A stretch of DNA of 64,000 bases. Origin: Flavimobilis sp052324925. GTDB taxonomy: Bacteria; Actinomycetota; Actinomycetes; Actinomycetales; Cellulomonadaceae. The notes under the pieces are model-generated. The model searched no databases, was not told the origin of the DNA, and saw nothing but the letters and a program-made list of their open reading frames with translations. The first letter of the stretch is position 1. Each line of letters opens with the position of its first letter. Both the position numbers and the translations under genes were made by a program. Of the stretch, positions 51,224-58,885 are shown in pieces. Location of the stretch: the NCBI GenBank assembly GCA_052324925.1, contig JBQPRE010000001.1; one strand, given 5' to 3'.

Positions 51224-51646
51224 TCAGGGTGTCGTCGTGCGGCGGTTCTTGCGCATGGACGAGGTGAGCGCTCCGACGAGGAGGGCGACGCCCGCGCCCG
51301 CGAGGGCGACGATCGCGACGAGCCCGAGGTCGAGGCTCAACCCGGCTGCGGCGGCGGCGAGGACCACGCCTGCGACGACGAGGATCGCGCCCCACACGAT
51401 CGTGCTGGTGCGCACGCTCGTCGAGATCTCCCGTGGCGCGCGTGCTGCGGGAGGAGCCCACGCGTACTCAGTCGTCCAGGGCGCCGTCACGGGTTCGCTC
51501 ACGGGCTTGCTCACGGGCTCGCTCACGGGATCGACCGGGGGCGTGCTCTCCGCCGTAGACGGGGTCTGCGCCGTGGGCGTGCTCTCCGTCGTGGGCAGCG
51601 TCTCGTCCGGGGTCGCGGGCAGGGGCTGGGTCGGGTCGGTGGTCAT
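51224..51646 (-). CDS. Small membrane protein with Pro/Thr/Ser-rich N-terminus
   Basis: A 140-residue protein. The first ~75 residues are low-complexity and rich in Thr, Pro, Ser and Glu, with short VSEPV-type repeats. Two adjacent hydrophobic helices (about 83-128) follow, then a basic tail (SMRKNRRTTTP). No family is recognised. Its ATG overlaps the stop of the PspC/toastrack gene (ATGA), so it belongs to the same transcript and probably the same envelope function. Confidence 0.75.
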   Translation of the reverse strand: MTTDPTQPLPATPDETLPTTESTPTAQTPSTAESTPPVDPVSEPVSKPVSEPVTAPWTTEYAWAPPAARAPREISTSVRTSTIVWGAILVVAGVVLAAAAAGLSLDLGLVAIVALAGAGVALLVGALTSSMRKNRRTTTP

Positions 51647-53043
51647 CGGGACTCCTCGTTGAGAGCGACGGAGCCGAGCCCCGCGCGCAGGTCGATTCGA
51701 AGCGTGGGCGTGGCGCCGTCGCGCACGGCGTTCGACTCGACCGTGCGTCGGATCCCGACCCCGTCGAGCTTGGTCAGGGTGCCGTCGGCAAGGCGGCCCT
51801 CGACGTCGCCCGCGCCGAGGCGGACGTCGGCGACCCAGGCTGCCCCCTCGGGCAGGATGACGGTCGAGTCGCCCATCGCGAACGAGACCGGCACGACGAG
51901 GGTCTCGGACGTGAGCGGAAGCTCGGTGAGGTCGATGGTCCAGCTGCCTGCGCCGAAGACGAAGCCGTGCTTGGCTGTCCCCGGGTCCGTCGGGGCGCTC
52001 GTGCGGTCGCCGAGGACGAGCCGTTCGGCTGACCTCACGTCGAGCGAGGTGCCGGAGCCGTTCCACAGGGCTGCCGGGGCGCCGATGAGGAGCGCGATGA
52101 TCGCGAGGGTTCCGAGCGAGCCGGCGGAGCGGCCGCGGATGCCCGCGAGGACGGTTGCGAGGCCTGCGAGGACGACGAGGACCGCGAGCGAGGTGAGCAG
52201 GAGAGGGCCGTCGAACCGGTCGAGTCGCTCGGCGATGAGGAGGCCCGCGACGGTGAGGGCGGTGAGGCCGACGACGAGGCTGACGGAGACTGCTCCGGCG
52301 CCCAGGACGACGGGTCCCTTCGGGGCCTTCCAGCCGGGAACGGGAGGCGCAGGCGGAGGAGCGGCTGCGAACCCGGCCGCGAACCCGGCCGCGGATCCGG
52401 TCGCGGATCCGGTCGCGGACGACGCCGCGGACCCAGCTGCGGACGACGCCGTGGACCCGGTCGCGGACGACGCCGCGGGTGCCGGGGCGGGAGGCGTCGA
52501 GCTCGTCCATGCAGGCGCGTCGGGAGCCTGCTGCCGCGTCGCGTGGGGCGCACCCTGGTGGGGGCGCGGCGTGCTCTCACGGTTGCGGGTGCTCGCGACC
52601 CACAGGATGACGCCGACGATCGCGAGGACCCAGAAGGCGCCGGTGAGGCCGTCGCCCCACGGCCCGAGGAAGCGCCACGGACCACTCCAGGAGAAGCCGC
52701 TCGCGAGCATGAGGAACGCTCCGACGATCGCGATGTCGAAGTCGCCTCGCACCAGCTGCTGGGCGTGGATGCGGCCGTCCGACTCCTCGGGCAGGAACGC
52801 CCAGCCGAGGCCGTAGGCGATGAGGCCGACGCCGCCGAGGAGGAGCGAGGCGACGAACGCAGCTCGGACGATGACCGGGTCGACACCGAAGCGTCGTCCG
52901 ATGCCGTGCGCGACCCCGCCGATCCAGCGGTCCTGCGCGCGGTAGAGGCCCCAGCCGCGGATCGTGTCGAAAAAGCGGTCTGTCCCGGACGGGTGGGCTG
53001 GCGGGGTGGTCCCCGGTCCCGTGGGGTGTGCTGACGTGTCCAT
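51643..53043 (-). CDS. PspC-domain membrane protein with C-terminal toastrack (LiaF-like) domain
   Basis: A 466-residue membrane protein. An N-terminal PspC domain (FDTIRGWGLYRAQDRWIGGVAHGIGRRFGVDP, then a hydrophobic stretch) is followed by more membrane segments, an Ala/Ser/Thr-rich linker made of four-residue repeats, four more hydrophobic helices, and a C-terminal beta-rich toastrack domain (MGDSTVILPEGAAWVADVRLG). This architecture is known in Psp/Lia-type envelope stress systems and is linked to PspC-kinases. The ATG at 53043 sits 6 bases after GAGAGT. It is divergent from the kinase gene (136 bp), as expected for a sensor-effector pair. Confidence 0.85.
   Translation of the reverse strand: MDTSAHPTGPGTTPPAHPSGTDRFFDTIRGWGLYRAQDRWIGGVAHGIGRRFGVDPVIVRAAFVASLLLGGVGLIAYGLGWAFLPEESDGRIHAQQLVRGDFDIAIVGAFLMLASGFSWSGPWRFLGPWGDGLTGAFWVLAIVGVILWVASTRNRESTPRPHQGAPHATRQQAPDAPAWTSSTPPAPAPAASSATGSTASSAAGSAASSATGSATGSAAGFAAGFAAAPPPAPPVPGWKAPKGPVVLGAGAVSVSLVVGLTALTVAGLLIAERLDRFDGPLLLTSLAVLVVLAGLATVLAGIRGRSAGSLGTLAIIALLIGAPAALWNGSGTSLDVRSAERLVLGDRTSAPTDPGTAKHGFVFGAGSWTIDLTELPLTSETLVVPVSFAMGDSTVILPEGAAWVADVRLGAGDVEGRLADGTLTKLDGVGIRRTVESNAVRDGATPTLRIDLRAGLGSVALNEESR
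52368..52475. repeat. Nine 12-bp tandem repeats coding the Ala-rich linker
   Basis: Nine units of 12 bp run from 52368 to 52475 with the general form CGGA(C/T)CCGGTCG / CGGACGACGCCG; adjacent units are identical at 52368/52380 and 52392/52404, and CGGACGACGCCG recurs three times. Each unit encodes four residues of the linker (such as GSAT, SSAA, GFAA), so changes in copy number keep the frame. Confidence 0.85.
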
Positions 53044-53167
53044 GCCTCAACTCTCGCTGTCCGGGGTGGCTGACGGCTATCGGGTGTCACCCTGAGGGGA
53101 CCCTGATTCCTTGAGCAGGCAACCCTGGTCCTTGGCGTGGGGTCTGCCCCGACGTGGCTGCGTCGGC

Positions 53168-53173
53168 GAAGAT
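53168..53173 (+). promoter_or_regulatory. -10-like box GAAGAT before the PspC-kinase
   Basis: GAAGAT ends 6 bases before the GTG at 53180. The opposite-strand gene has GAGAGT 6 bases before its ATG, so both divergent genes show the same leaderless geometry within 136 bp. Confidence 0.4.
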
Positions 53174-53179
53174 GGGGAC

Positions 53180-54520
53180 GTGCTCCCCTTCCTGCCCGAC
53201 GTGCCGCCCGAGAGGCTGCCGCTGCTGCGCCCGGACGCCGGGCGCCTTGTCGGCGGTGTGGCGGCGGGCCTCGCTGCGCACCTTGATCTGCAGGTGCGGC
53301 ACGTGCGGCTCGCCTTCATCGGCCTGTCGTTCGTCGCCGGGGTGGGTATCGCGATCTATGTGTTCTGCTGGCTCGTCGTCCCGTCGGGCGATCCTGCGGC
53401 CGCTGCCGGCGAGGCGCTCCCGGCCGCGCGGGCACGGCTGAGCCGTGGCCCGACGCAGGCGTTGCGCAGGCTTCCGGTGCGCGACGTGCTCATCGGAGCT
53501 CTGCTCGTCATGGGTGCCGTCATTCTCATCGCGCAGCGGTCGGGGCATCGCCTGAGCGTCGAGTGGGTGCTCCCGGTCGTCGTCATCGCGGTGGGGGCGC
53601 TGCTTGCGTGGAGCCAGCTCGACGAGGTCGACCGTGGCCGGCTGCTTGCGCGGTCCGGTGGCCGCACGCCCGTCGGGCTGTTGCGTATCGCGGGGGGTGC
53701 GCTTCTCGTCGTCGTCGGGGTGGTGCTGCTCCTGGGGCCCGAGCTTTCTCCGAGCGAGCTGGGGACGTCGCTCGTGGCGGCGGTCGTCATGCTGGCCGGC
53801 TTTGCGCTCGTCGCGGCGCCGTGGTGGCTTCGGCTCACGCGGCAGCTGGGCGCCGAGCGGGTCGCGCGAGCCCGGGAGGGGGAGCGCGCGGACATCGCGG
53901 CGCACCTGCACGACTCGGTCCTGCAGACGCTCGCGCTCATCCGGCACGGAGCCGACGATCCTGAGAAGGTGGCCCGCCTCGCCCGGGCGCAGGAGCGTGA
54001 GCTGCGCGAGTGGCTGTATGCGGACCGGCCGCAGGAGGGGTCGAGCGTCGCGGCGGAGCTCAGGGGCCTCGTCGGGCAGATCGAGGACGGGCACTTCCGC
54101 GGCGGGCAGGATGCGCCCGCGCGGACGGTCGAGACGGTCGTCGTGGGCGACTGTGTCCCGACGTCGACGACGACGGCGCTGCTCCAGGCGACGCGCGAGG
54201 CGCTCGTCAACGCTGTGACGCACGGTGCGCCCCCCGTGTCGTTGTTCCTCGAGGTGCGTGACGATCGCGTCGAGGTGTTCGTGCGGGACCGTGGGGCGGG
54301 CTTCGATCTTGACGCGGTGCCGACGGATCGCTTCGGGGTGCGTGAGTCGATCCTCGGCAGGGTGCGGCGGCGCGGGGGGACGGCTGAGATCGTCGTGCGT
54401 GACGGTGCGGGGACAGAGGTGCGGCTCTCGGTGCCGCGCGACGCGCCCGACGGTGTGGCGTCGGCTCCCACGCCGCCGTCGGCGTCCGGGGCCGTGGACG
54501 AGAGCGCCGACGCGTCCTGA
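53180..54520 (+). CDS. PspC-domain sensor histidine kinase (HisKA_3 type)
   Basis: A 446-residue membrane kinase. A PspC domain fills residues ~17-68, more hydrophobic helices run to ~215, and the HisKA_3 dimerisation/phosphotransfer box follows with His244 in HLHDSVLQ. The HATPase domain has the N-box ATREALVNAVTHG and the G-box DRGAGFDLD. The GTG at 53180 was chosen because the PspC domain starts soon after and because of the -10 box spacing; a TTG at 53111 adds a non-family extension. It is followed after 90 bp by its response regulator, and the pair resembles LiaRS/VraSR envelope stress systems. Confidence 0.88.
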   Translation: MLPFLPDVPPERLPLLRPDAGRLVGGVAAGLAAHLDLQVRHVRLAFIGLSFVAGVGIAIYVFCWLVVPSGDPAAAAGEALPAARARLSRGPTQALRRLPVRDVLIGALLVMGAVILIAQRSGHRLSVEWVLPVVVIAVGALLAWSQLDEVDRGRLLARSGGRTPVGLLRIAGGALLVVVGVVLLLGPELSPSELGTSLVAAVVMLAGFALVAAPWWLRLTRQLGAERVARAREGERADIAAHLHDSVLQTLALIRHGADDPEKVARLARAQERELREWLYADRPQEGSSVAAELRGLVGQIEDGHFRGGQDAPARTVETVVVGDCVPTSTTTALLQATREALVNAVTHGAPPVSLFLEVRDDRVEVFVRDRGAGFDLDAVPTDRFGVRESILGRVRRRGGTAEIVVRDGAGTEVRLSVPRDAPDGVASAPTPPSASGAVDESADAS

Positions 54521-54579
54521 CGCCTGCCGCGGCTTCTGTGGCGGGCGAGCGCAGTAGGGCACGATGGTCACTGGAGGCG

Positions 54580-54600
54580 CCCGGGTGGGTGCCCGGGAGG
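54580..54600 (+). promoter_or_regulatory. Hairpin over the response-regulator Shine-Dalgarno
   Basis: CCCGGG at 54580-54585 and 54592-54597 form a 6-bp stem. The right arm shares its last three bases with the Shine-Dalgarno GGGAGG (54595-54600) before the ATG at 54611, so folding would hide part of the ribosome site. Confidence 0.35.
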
Positions 54601-54610
54601 AATCCGAGAG

Positions 54611-55282
54611 ATGACCGTGCCTGTGACCGCCGCTCCCGTGAGCGTCGTCCTCGTCGACGACCACAACATGTTCCGCGCTGGTGTGCGCGCGAGCCTCGAC
54701 GCGCGGGTCCTGGTCGTCGGGGAGGCCGCTGACGTCGACGGCGCGGTCGAGATCGTCCTGCGGCTGCGCCCGGCTGTCGTGCTGCTCGACGTCCACCTGC
54801 CTGGCGGGGCGGGGGGAGGCGGTGCCGAGGTGCTGCGACGGTGCGCCGAGGTGCGCGACGGGACGCGGTTCCTCGCGCTCAGCGTCTCGGATGCAGCGGC
54901 GGACGTCGTCGAGGTCATCCGCGCGGGAGCGCGGGGGTACGTGACGAAGGCGATCGAGGGGACGGACCTGTGCGAGGCCGTCGTGCGCGTCGCGGAGGGT
55001 GACGCGGTGTTCTCGCCGCGTCTCGCGGGCTTCGTGCTCGATGCGTTCGGGACCGCGGCCGCGGACACGGCGGTCCACGACGACGAGCTCGACCGGCTCT
55101 CGGCGCGGGAGCAGGAGGTCATGCGTCTCATCGCGCGCGGCTACGCGTACAAGGAGGTCGCCTCGGAGCTGTTCATCTCTGTCAAGACTGTCGAGACTCA
55201 TGTGTCGTCGGTCCTGCGCAAGCTGCAGCTGTCGTCGCGTCATGAGCTCACCCGCTGGGCGGCGGCTCGGCGACTGCTGTGA
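54611..55282 (+). CDS. LuxR/NarL-family response regulator
   Basis: A 223-residue regulator paired with the upstream PspC-kinase. The receiver domain has the acidic pocket VLVDDHNMFRAG (Asp16, Asp17) and phosphorylation site Asp60 in VLLDVHLPGG; a GGAGGG insertion follows it. The C-terminal LuxR helix-turn-helix runs from LSAREQEVMRLIARG to VKTVETHVSSVLRKLQ. It is of the LiaR/VraR type and probably regulates the divergent PspC/toastrack gene. The ATG has a GGGAGG Shine-Dalgarno at 10 bases. Confidence 0.92.
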   Translation: MTVPVTAAPVSVVLVDDHNMFRAGVRASLDARVLVVGEAADVDGAVEIVLRLRPAVVLLDVHLPGGAGGGGAEVLRRCAEVRDGTRFLALSVSDAAADVVEVIRAGARGYVTKAIEGTDLCEAVVRVAEGDAVFSPRLAGFVLDAFGTAAADTAVHDDELDRLSAREQEVMRLIARGYAYKEVASELFISVKTVETHVSSVLRKLQLSSRHELTRWAAARRLL

Positions 55283-55347
55283 GTGAACTCACCGGATTTT
55301 AACGACAGACTGTCGGCATGGGGTCGCGGGGCCGGGGGTCGGGTCCC

Positions 55348-55353
55348 TACGAT
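55348..55353 (+). promoter_or_regulatory. -10 box TACGAT for the gene at 55360
   Basis: TACGAT ends 6 bases before the ATG. The hexamer, the following GACC and the spacing repeat what is seen before guaB. Confidence 0.5.
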
Positions 55354-55359
55354 GACCGT

Positions 55360-55716
55360 ATGGACCTCGTCTACAAGATCGTTCTCATCCTTCACCTTCT
55401 CAGCTGGGCCATGATCCTCGGCGGGATCGTCGTCTCGCTCAAGGAGCCGCGCCTCGCCAAGGGCACGGTGCACGCCGCGCTCACCGCCCTCGTCACGGGA
55501 CTCGCTCTCGTCACCATCAAGGAGATGGGTGACGGCGGGGTCGATCACATGAAGATCGGCATCAAGCTGCTCGTGACGATCGCGGTCGTCGTCCTCACGC
55601 TCATGGGTGAGAAGAAGCCCGAGCGCGTGACGAAGGGCTACCTCGGTGCTCTGCTCGCTCTCGTCGTGCTCAACGTCGCGATCGCGATCGGCTGGGGCGG
55701 CCCGCACGGCGCCTGA
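55360..55716 (+). CDS. Small four-helix membrane protein of unknown function
   Basis: A 118-residue integral membrane protein with hydrophobic helices at about 3-25, 35-52, 60-78 and 90-108. There is a conserved-looking His-Leu-Leu-Ser-Trp in the first helix and a KEMGDGGVDHMKIG loop in the middle. I recognise no named family. The ATG at 55360 was chosen over an in-frame ATG at 55318, which lies in non-coding-looking sequence, because of the TACGAT box. It is followed by an 18-bp composite hairpin, so it is a single gene. Confidence 0.75.
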   Translation: MDLVYKIVLILHLLSWAMILGGIVVSLKEPRLAKGTVHAALTALVTGLALVTIKEMGDGGVDHMKIGIKLLVTIAVVVLTLMGEKKPERVTKGYLGALLALVVLNVAIAIGWGGPHGA

Positions 55717-55738
55717 CGCACCGCGAAGAGCATCCTCT

Positions 55739-55779
55739 CGACGGCCCCGGCCGCGCCTCACGGCGCGCCGGGGCCGTCG
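55739..55779 (+). terminator. Composite hairpin after the gene at 55360
   Basis: A 13-bp outer stem (55739-55751 with 55767-55779) and a 5-bp inner stem separated by one bulged base form a long hairpin, 22 bp after the stop. Confidence 0.75.
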
Positions 55780-55788
55780 TGCGTTCCG

Positions 55789-55794
55789 TAGGGT
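55789..55794 (+). promoter_or_regulatory. -10 box TAGGGT before the DUF456 gene
   Basis: TAGGGT fits TANNNT and ends 7 bases before the ATG at 55802. Confidence 0.45.
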
Positions 55795-55801
55795 GTGAGC
55801 C

Positions 55802-56287
55802 ATGGAACCGTGGGGAGAACTGCTCGTTGGCCTCGTCATCATGCTGGGGCTCTTCGGTGTGCTCGTCCAGGTGCTCCCCGGCGGGTTCGTCGTCCTCGGC
55901 GCAATCCTCGTGTGGGCGATCTTCACGGGAGGAGCGGCCGCGTGGATCATCCTCACGGTCGCCGCGCTCGCAACCGTCGCCGCGGCGATCGGCAAGTACC
56001 TGGTCGCGGGCCGCTACATGCTGCGCAACGAGGTGAGGTCATCGACGCTGTGGTGGGGCGTCGTCGGCGGCATCATCGGGTTCTTTGTCATTCCCGTCGT
56101 CGGGATGCTCGCAGGATTCCCGCTCGGGATCTACGTCGCCGAGGCCTCGCGCCGCGGCTGGGACACGGGTGCCGCGTGGCGCGCGACCGTCGTCGCGCTC
56201 AAGGCGACAGGGCTCTCGATCCTCGTCGAGCTCGCGGGGGCGGTCGCGGCGACCGTGGCATGGATCCTCGGCGTCCTGCTCACCTAG
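55802..56287 (+). CDS. DUF456 family membrane protein
   Basis: A 161-residue membrane protein with four hydrophobic segments and strong glycine content. VLVQVLPGGFVVLGAILVWAIF and the paired GGIIGFFVIPVVGMLAGFPLGIYVAE block are typical of DUF456, whose function is unknown. A TAGGGT box 7 bases before the ATG suggests a leaderless transcript. It is co-oriented with pcrA 61 bp downstream, but pcrA has its own -10 candidate (TAGGCT, 56334-56339). Confidence 0.82.
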   Translation: MEPWGELLVGLVIMLGLFGVLVQVLPGGFVVLGAILVWAIFTGGAAAWIILTVAALATVAAAIGKYLVAGRYMLRNEVRSSTLWWGVVGGIIGFFVIPVVGMLAGFPLGIYVAEASRRGWDTGAAWRATVVALKATGLSILVELAGAVAATVAWILGVLLT

Positions 56288-56348
56288 GCCCAGCCCCCGC
56301 CCGGCCGCGCGGGGGATTGTCGGTGGTCCGCCGTAGGCTGGTGCCGCT

Positions 56349-58868
56349 ATGAGCTCACTCTTCGATTCCCTCGCCCTGCCCGGCTTCGACGAATCCGCGC
56401 GCCTGCCGTCGGTTGCGCCGCGCGCGTGGACGGAACCCGAGGACGACGGCGCGCTCGCGGGCCCCGACCCGACCGACCTGCTCGTGGGGCTCAACCCCGA
56501 GCAGCGCTCCGCGGTCGAGCACGCCGGAACGCCGCTGCTCATCGTCGCCGGAGCAGGCTCGGGCAAGACCCGCGTCCTCGCGCACCGCATCGCGTACCTG
56601 CTCGCGACCGGGCGGGCCTACCCGTCGCAGATCCTCGCGATCACCTTCACGAACAAGGCCGCCGCTGAGATGCGCGAGCGCGTCGAGGCGCTCGTCGGAC
56701 CGGACGCCAGGCGCATGTGGGTCTCGACCTTCCACTCGGCGTGCGTGCGCATCCTGCGTCGTGAGCACGAGCACGCGGGGCTGCGCTCGAGCTTCTCGAT
56801 CTACGACTCGGCGGACTCGCAGCGGCTCATGACGCTCGTGTGCCGCGAGCTCGACCTCGACCCCAAGAAGTTCCCGCCGCGCCAGCTGCTCAACAGGGTC
56901 TCCGACCTCAAGAACGAGCTCGTTGACCCCGACGACTTCGCGGCGCGCTCGGGTCGCGAAGGCGACTCGACGCCCGGCGGCGAGTTCGACTCGGTGCTCT
57001 CCCAGGCCTACTCGCGCTACCAGGCACGTCTCCAGGCCGCGCACGCGCTCGACTTCGACGACATCATCATGACGACTGTCCACCTGCTCCAGGCGTTCCC
57101 CGCTGTGGCCGAGCACTACCGGCGCCGGTTCCGCCACATCCTCGTCGACGAGTACCAAGACACCAACCACGCCCAGTACGTGCTGGTCAGGGAGCTTACG
57201 GGGACGGGGCCGACCGAAGAGAGCCCGCACGCGCTGCCCGCGGGCGAGCTCACGGTCGTCGGCGACTCGGACCAGTCGATCTACGCGTTCCGTGGCGCAA
57301 CGATCCGCAACATCCTCGAGTTCGAGAAGGACTACCCGCAGGCGCGCACGATCCTGCTCGAGCAGAACTACCGCTCGACCCAGACGATCCTCTCGGCGGC
57401 CAACGCCGTCATCGCACGCAACGCCGAGCGCCGCCCAAAGAAGCTCTGGACGGACGCGGGCGACGGCGCACAGATCGTCGGGTGGACGGCCGACAACGAG
57501 CACGACGAGGCACGGTTCGTCGCGGAAGAGATCGACCGCCTCCACGACACCGACGACGTCCGCCCCGGTGACGTCGCGATCTTCTACCGGACGAACGCGC
57601 AGTCGCGCGCCCTCGAAGAGGTGCTCATCCGTGTCGGCATCCCGTACAAGGTCGTGGGCGGCACGCGCTTCTACGAGCGCAAAGAGATCAAAGACGCGGT
57701 CGCCTACCTGCGCGCGATCGCGAACCCCGACGACGACGTCAACTTCCGACGCATCCTCAACGTCCCCAAGCGCGGGCTCGGGGACCGCGCAGAAGCGGTC
57801 GTGGCTGACCTCGCCGCGCGGGAACGCATCTCGTTCGGCGCGGCCCTCGCACGGGCGGGTGAGATCCCGGGCCTCACGAGCCGCACGACCAAGCCGCTCG
57901 CGGCGTTCGCCGAGCTCCTCGCTGAGCTGAGCGCGCTCGCAGACTCGGGGGCGAAGCCCGCCGACGTCCTCGCGGCGGTCCTCGACCGGACTGGCTACCT
58001 CGCCGAGCTCCGCGGCAGCGAGGACCCTCAGGACGCGACGCGGGTCGAGAACCTCGCCGAGCTCCATGCTGTCGCGACAGAGTTCAGTCAGCTCGACCCC
58101 GAGGGCGATCTCAGCGACTTCCTCGAGCGCGTCTCGCTCGTCGCCGACTCGGACCAGATCCCGTCGGCGGACGACGCCGCGGGCGACCGGGACGGCGCAC
58201 CCGTCGTCGAGCAGGGCATGGTCACGCTCATGACCTTGCACACGGCCAAGGGCTTGGAGTTCCCGGTCGTGTTCCTCACGGGGCTCGAGGACGGGACGTT
58301 CCCGCACCTGCGCTCGCTGCACGACGACGCCGAGCTCGCCGAGGAGCGGCGCATCGCGTACGTCGGTATCACTCGGGCCCGCGAGCGGCTCTACCTCACC
58401 CGCTCGGCCGTTCGCTCGGCGTGGGGGCAGGCGCAGGAGTTCCCTCCGAGCCGCTTCCTCGACGAGATTCCCGAGTCGCTCCTCGACTGGCGACGCAAGG
58501 AGTCGTCGATGTCGGCGCTGCGCGGCGGCTCGCTCTACGGCGGCTCGTCCTACGGCGGTCGCCGCGACCCGGACGGCTTCCGTGGTGGGTGGGGCGACGG
58601 CGGAGGGCCGGGCGGCTCGGGTTCGCGCTCGAGCGTCGTCACGTCACGCCGCGCGGACCCGCCCTCGCCGTCGTTCGGGTCGGGCACGAAGAACGACGGG
58701 CCCGCGCCGGACCTCGCCGTGGGGGACCGTGTCACGCACGACTCGTACGGCATGGGCAAGGTCGTCACTGTCGAGGGCAGCGGACGCAACGCGGTCGCGA
58801 AGATCGACTTCGGCGGCGACGGGATCAAGCGTCTGCTGCTCCGCTACGCGCCTGTGACCAAGCTCTGA
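56349..58868 (+). CDS. pcrA: ATP-dependent DNA helicase PcrA/UvrD1
   Basis: A superfamily 1A 3'-5' helicase for repair and replication-transcription conflict. The 839-residue protein has Walker A GAGSGKT at 68-74, then AITFTNKAAAEM, the Walker B region HILVDEYQDTNHAQY, GDSDQSIYAFRGA, YRTNAQSRALEEVL, LMTLHTAKGLEFPVVFLTG and the VAYVGITRARERL block (here with IAYVG). The C-terminal ~130 residues include a Gly-rich stretch and the PcrA-type tail GDRVTHDSYGMGKVV. A ~55-residue N-terminal extension precedes the helicase core. The ATG follows TAGGCT by 9 bases. In actinobacteria it often lies upstream of sucC, as here. Confidence 0.95.
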   Translation: MSSLFDSLALPGFDESARLPSVAPRAWTEPEDDGALAGPDPTDLLVGLNPEQRSAVEHAGTPLLIVAGAGSGKTRVLAHRIAYLLATGRAYPSQILAITFTNKAAAEMRERVEALVGPDARRMWVSTFHSACVRILRREHEHAGLRSSFSIYDSADSQRLMTLVCRELDLDPKKFPPRQLLNRVSDLKNELVDPDDFAARSGREGDSTPGGEFDSVLSQAYSRYQARLQAAHALDFDDIIMTTVHLLQAFPAVAEHYRRRFRHILVDEYQDTNHAQYVLVRELTGTGPTEESPHALPAGELTVVGDSDQSIYAFRGATIRNILEFEKDYPQARTILLEQNYRSTQTILSAANAVIARNAERRPKKLWTDAGDGAQIVGWTADNEHDEARFVAEEIDRLHDTDDVRPGDVAIFYRTNAQSRALEEVLIRVGIPYKVVGGTRFYERKEIKDAVAYLRAIANPDDDVNFRRILNVPKRGLGDRAEAVVADLAARERISFGAALARAGEIPGLTSRTTKPLAAFAELLAELSALADSGAKPADVLAAVLDRTGYLAELRGSEDPQDATRVENLAELHAVATEFSQLDPEGDLSDFLERVSLVADSDQIPSADDAAGDRDGAPVVEQGMVTLMTLHTAKGLEFPVVFLTGLEDGTFPHLRSLHDDAELAEERRIAYVGITRARERLYLTRSAVRSAWGQAQEFPPSRFLDEIPESLLDWRRKESSMSALRGGSLYGGSSYGGRRDPDGFRGGWGDGGGPGGSGSRSSVVTSRRADPPSPSFGSGTKNDGPAPDLAVGDRVTHDSYGMGKVVTVEGSGRNAVAKIDFGGDGIKRLLLRYAPVTKL

Positions 58869-58885
58869 GAGTCGGCCCGGCACCC

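Noticed and set aside
52368..52475. CRISPR-like array
   Set aside because: Units are 12 bp, lack spacers and stay in frame inside a coding sequence; it is a coding minisatellite.
53087..55243. A 718-codon minus-strand open frame opposite the kinase and response regulator
   Set aside because: Extreme Arg/His/Asp composition, no recognisable domain, and it lies fully antisense to two clear genes.
56355..58322. A 655-codon minus-strand open frame opposite pcrA
   Set aside because: Antisense shadow of a complete helicase gene; composition is that of a reversed GC-rich coding frame.
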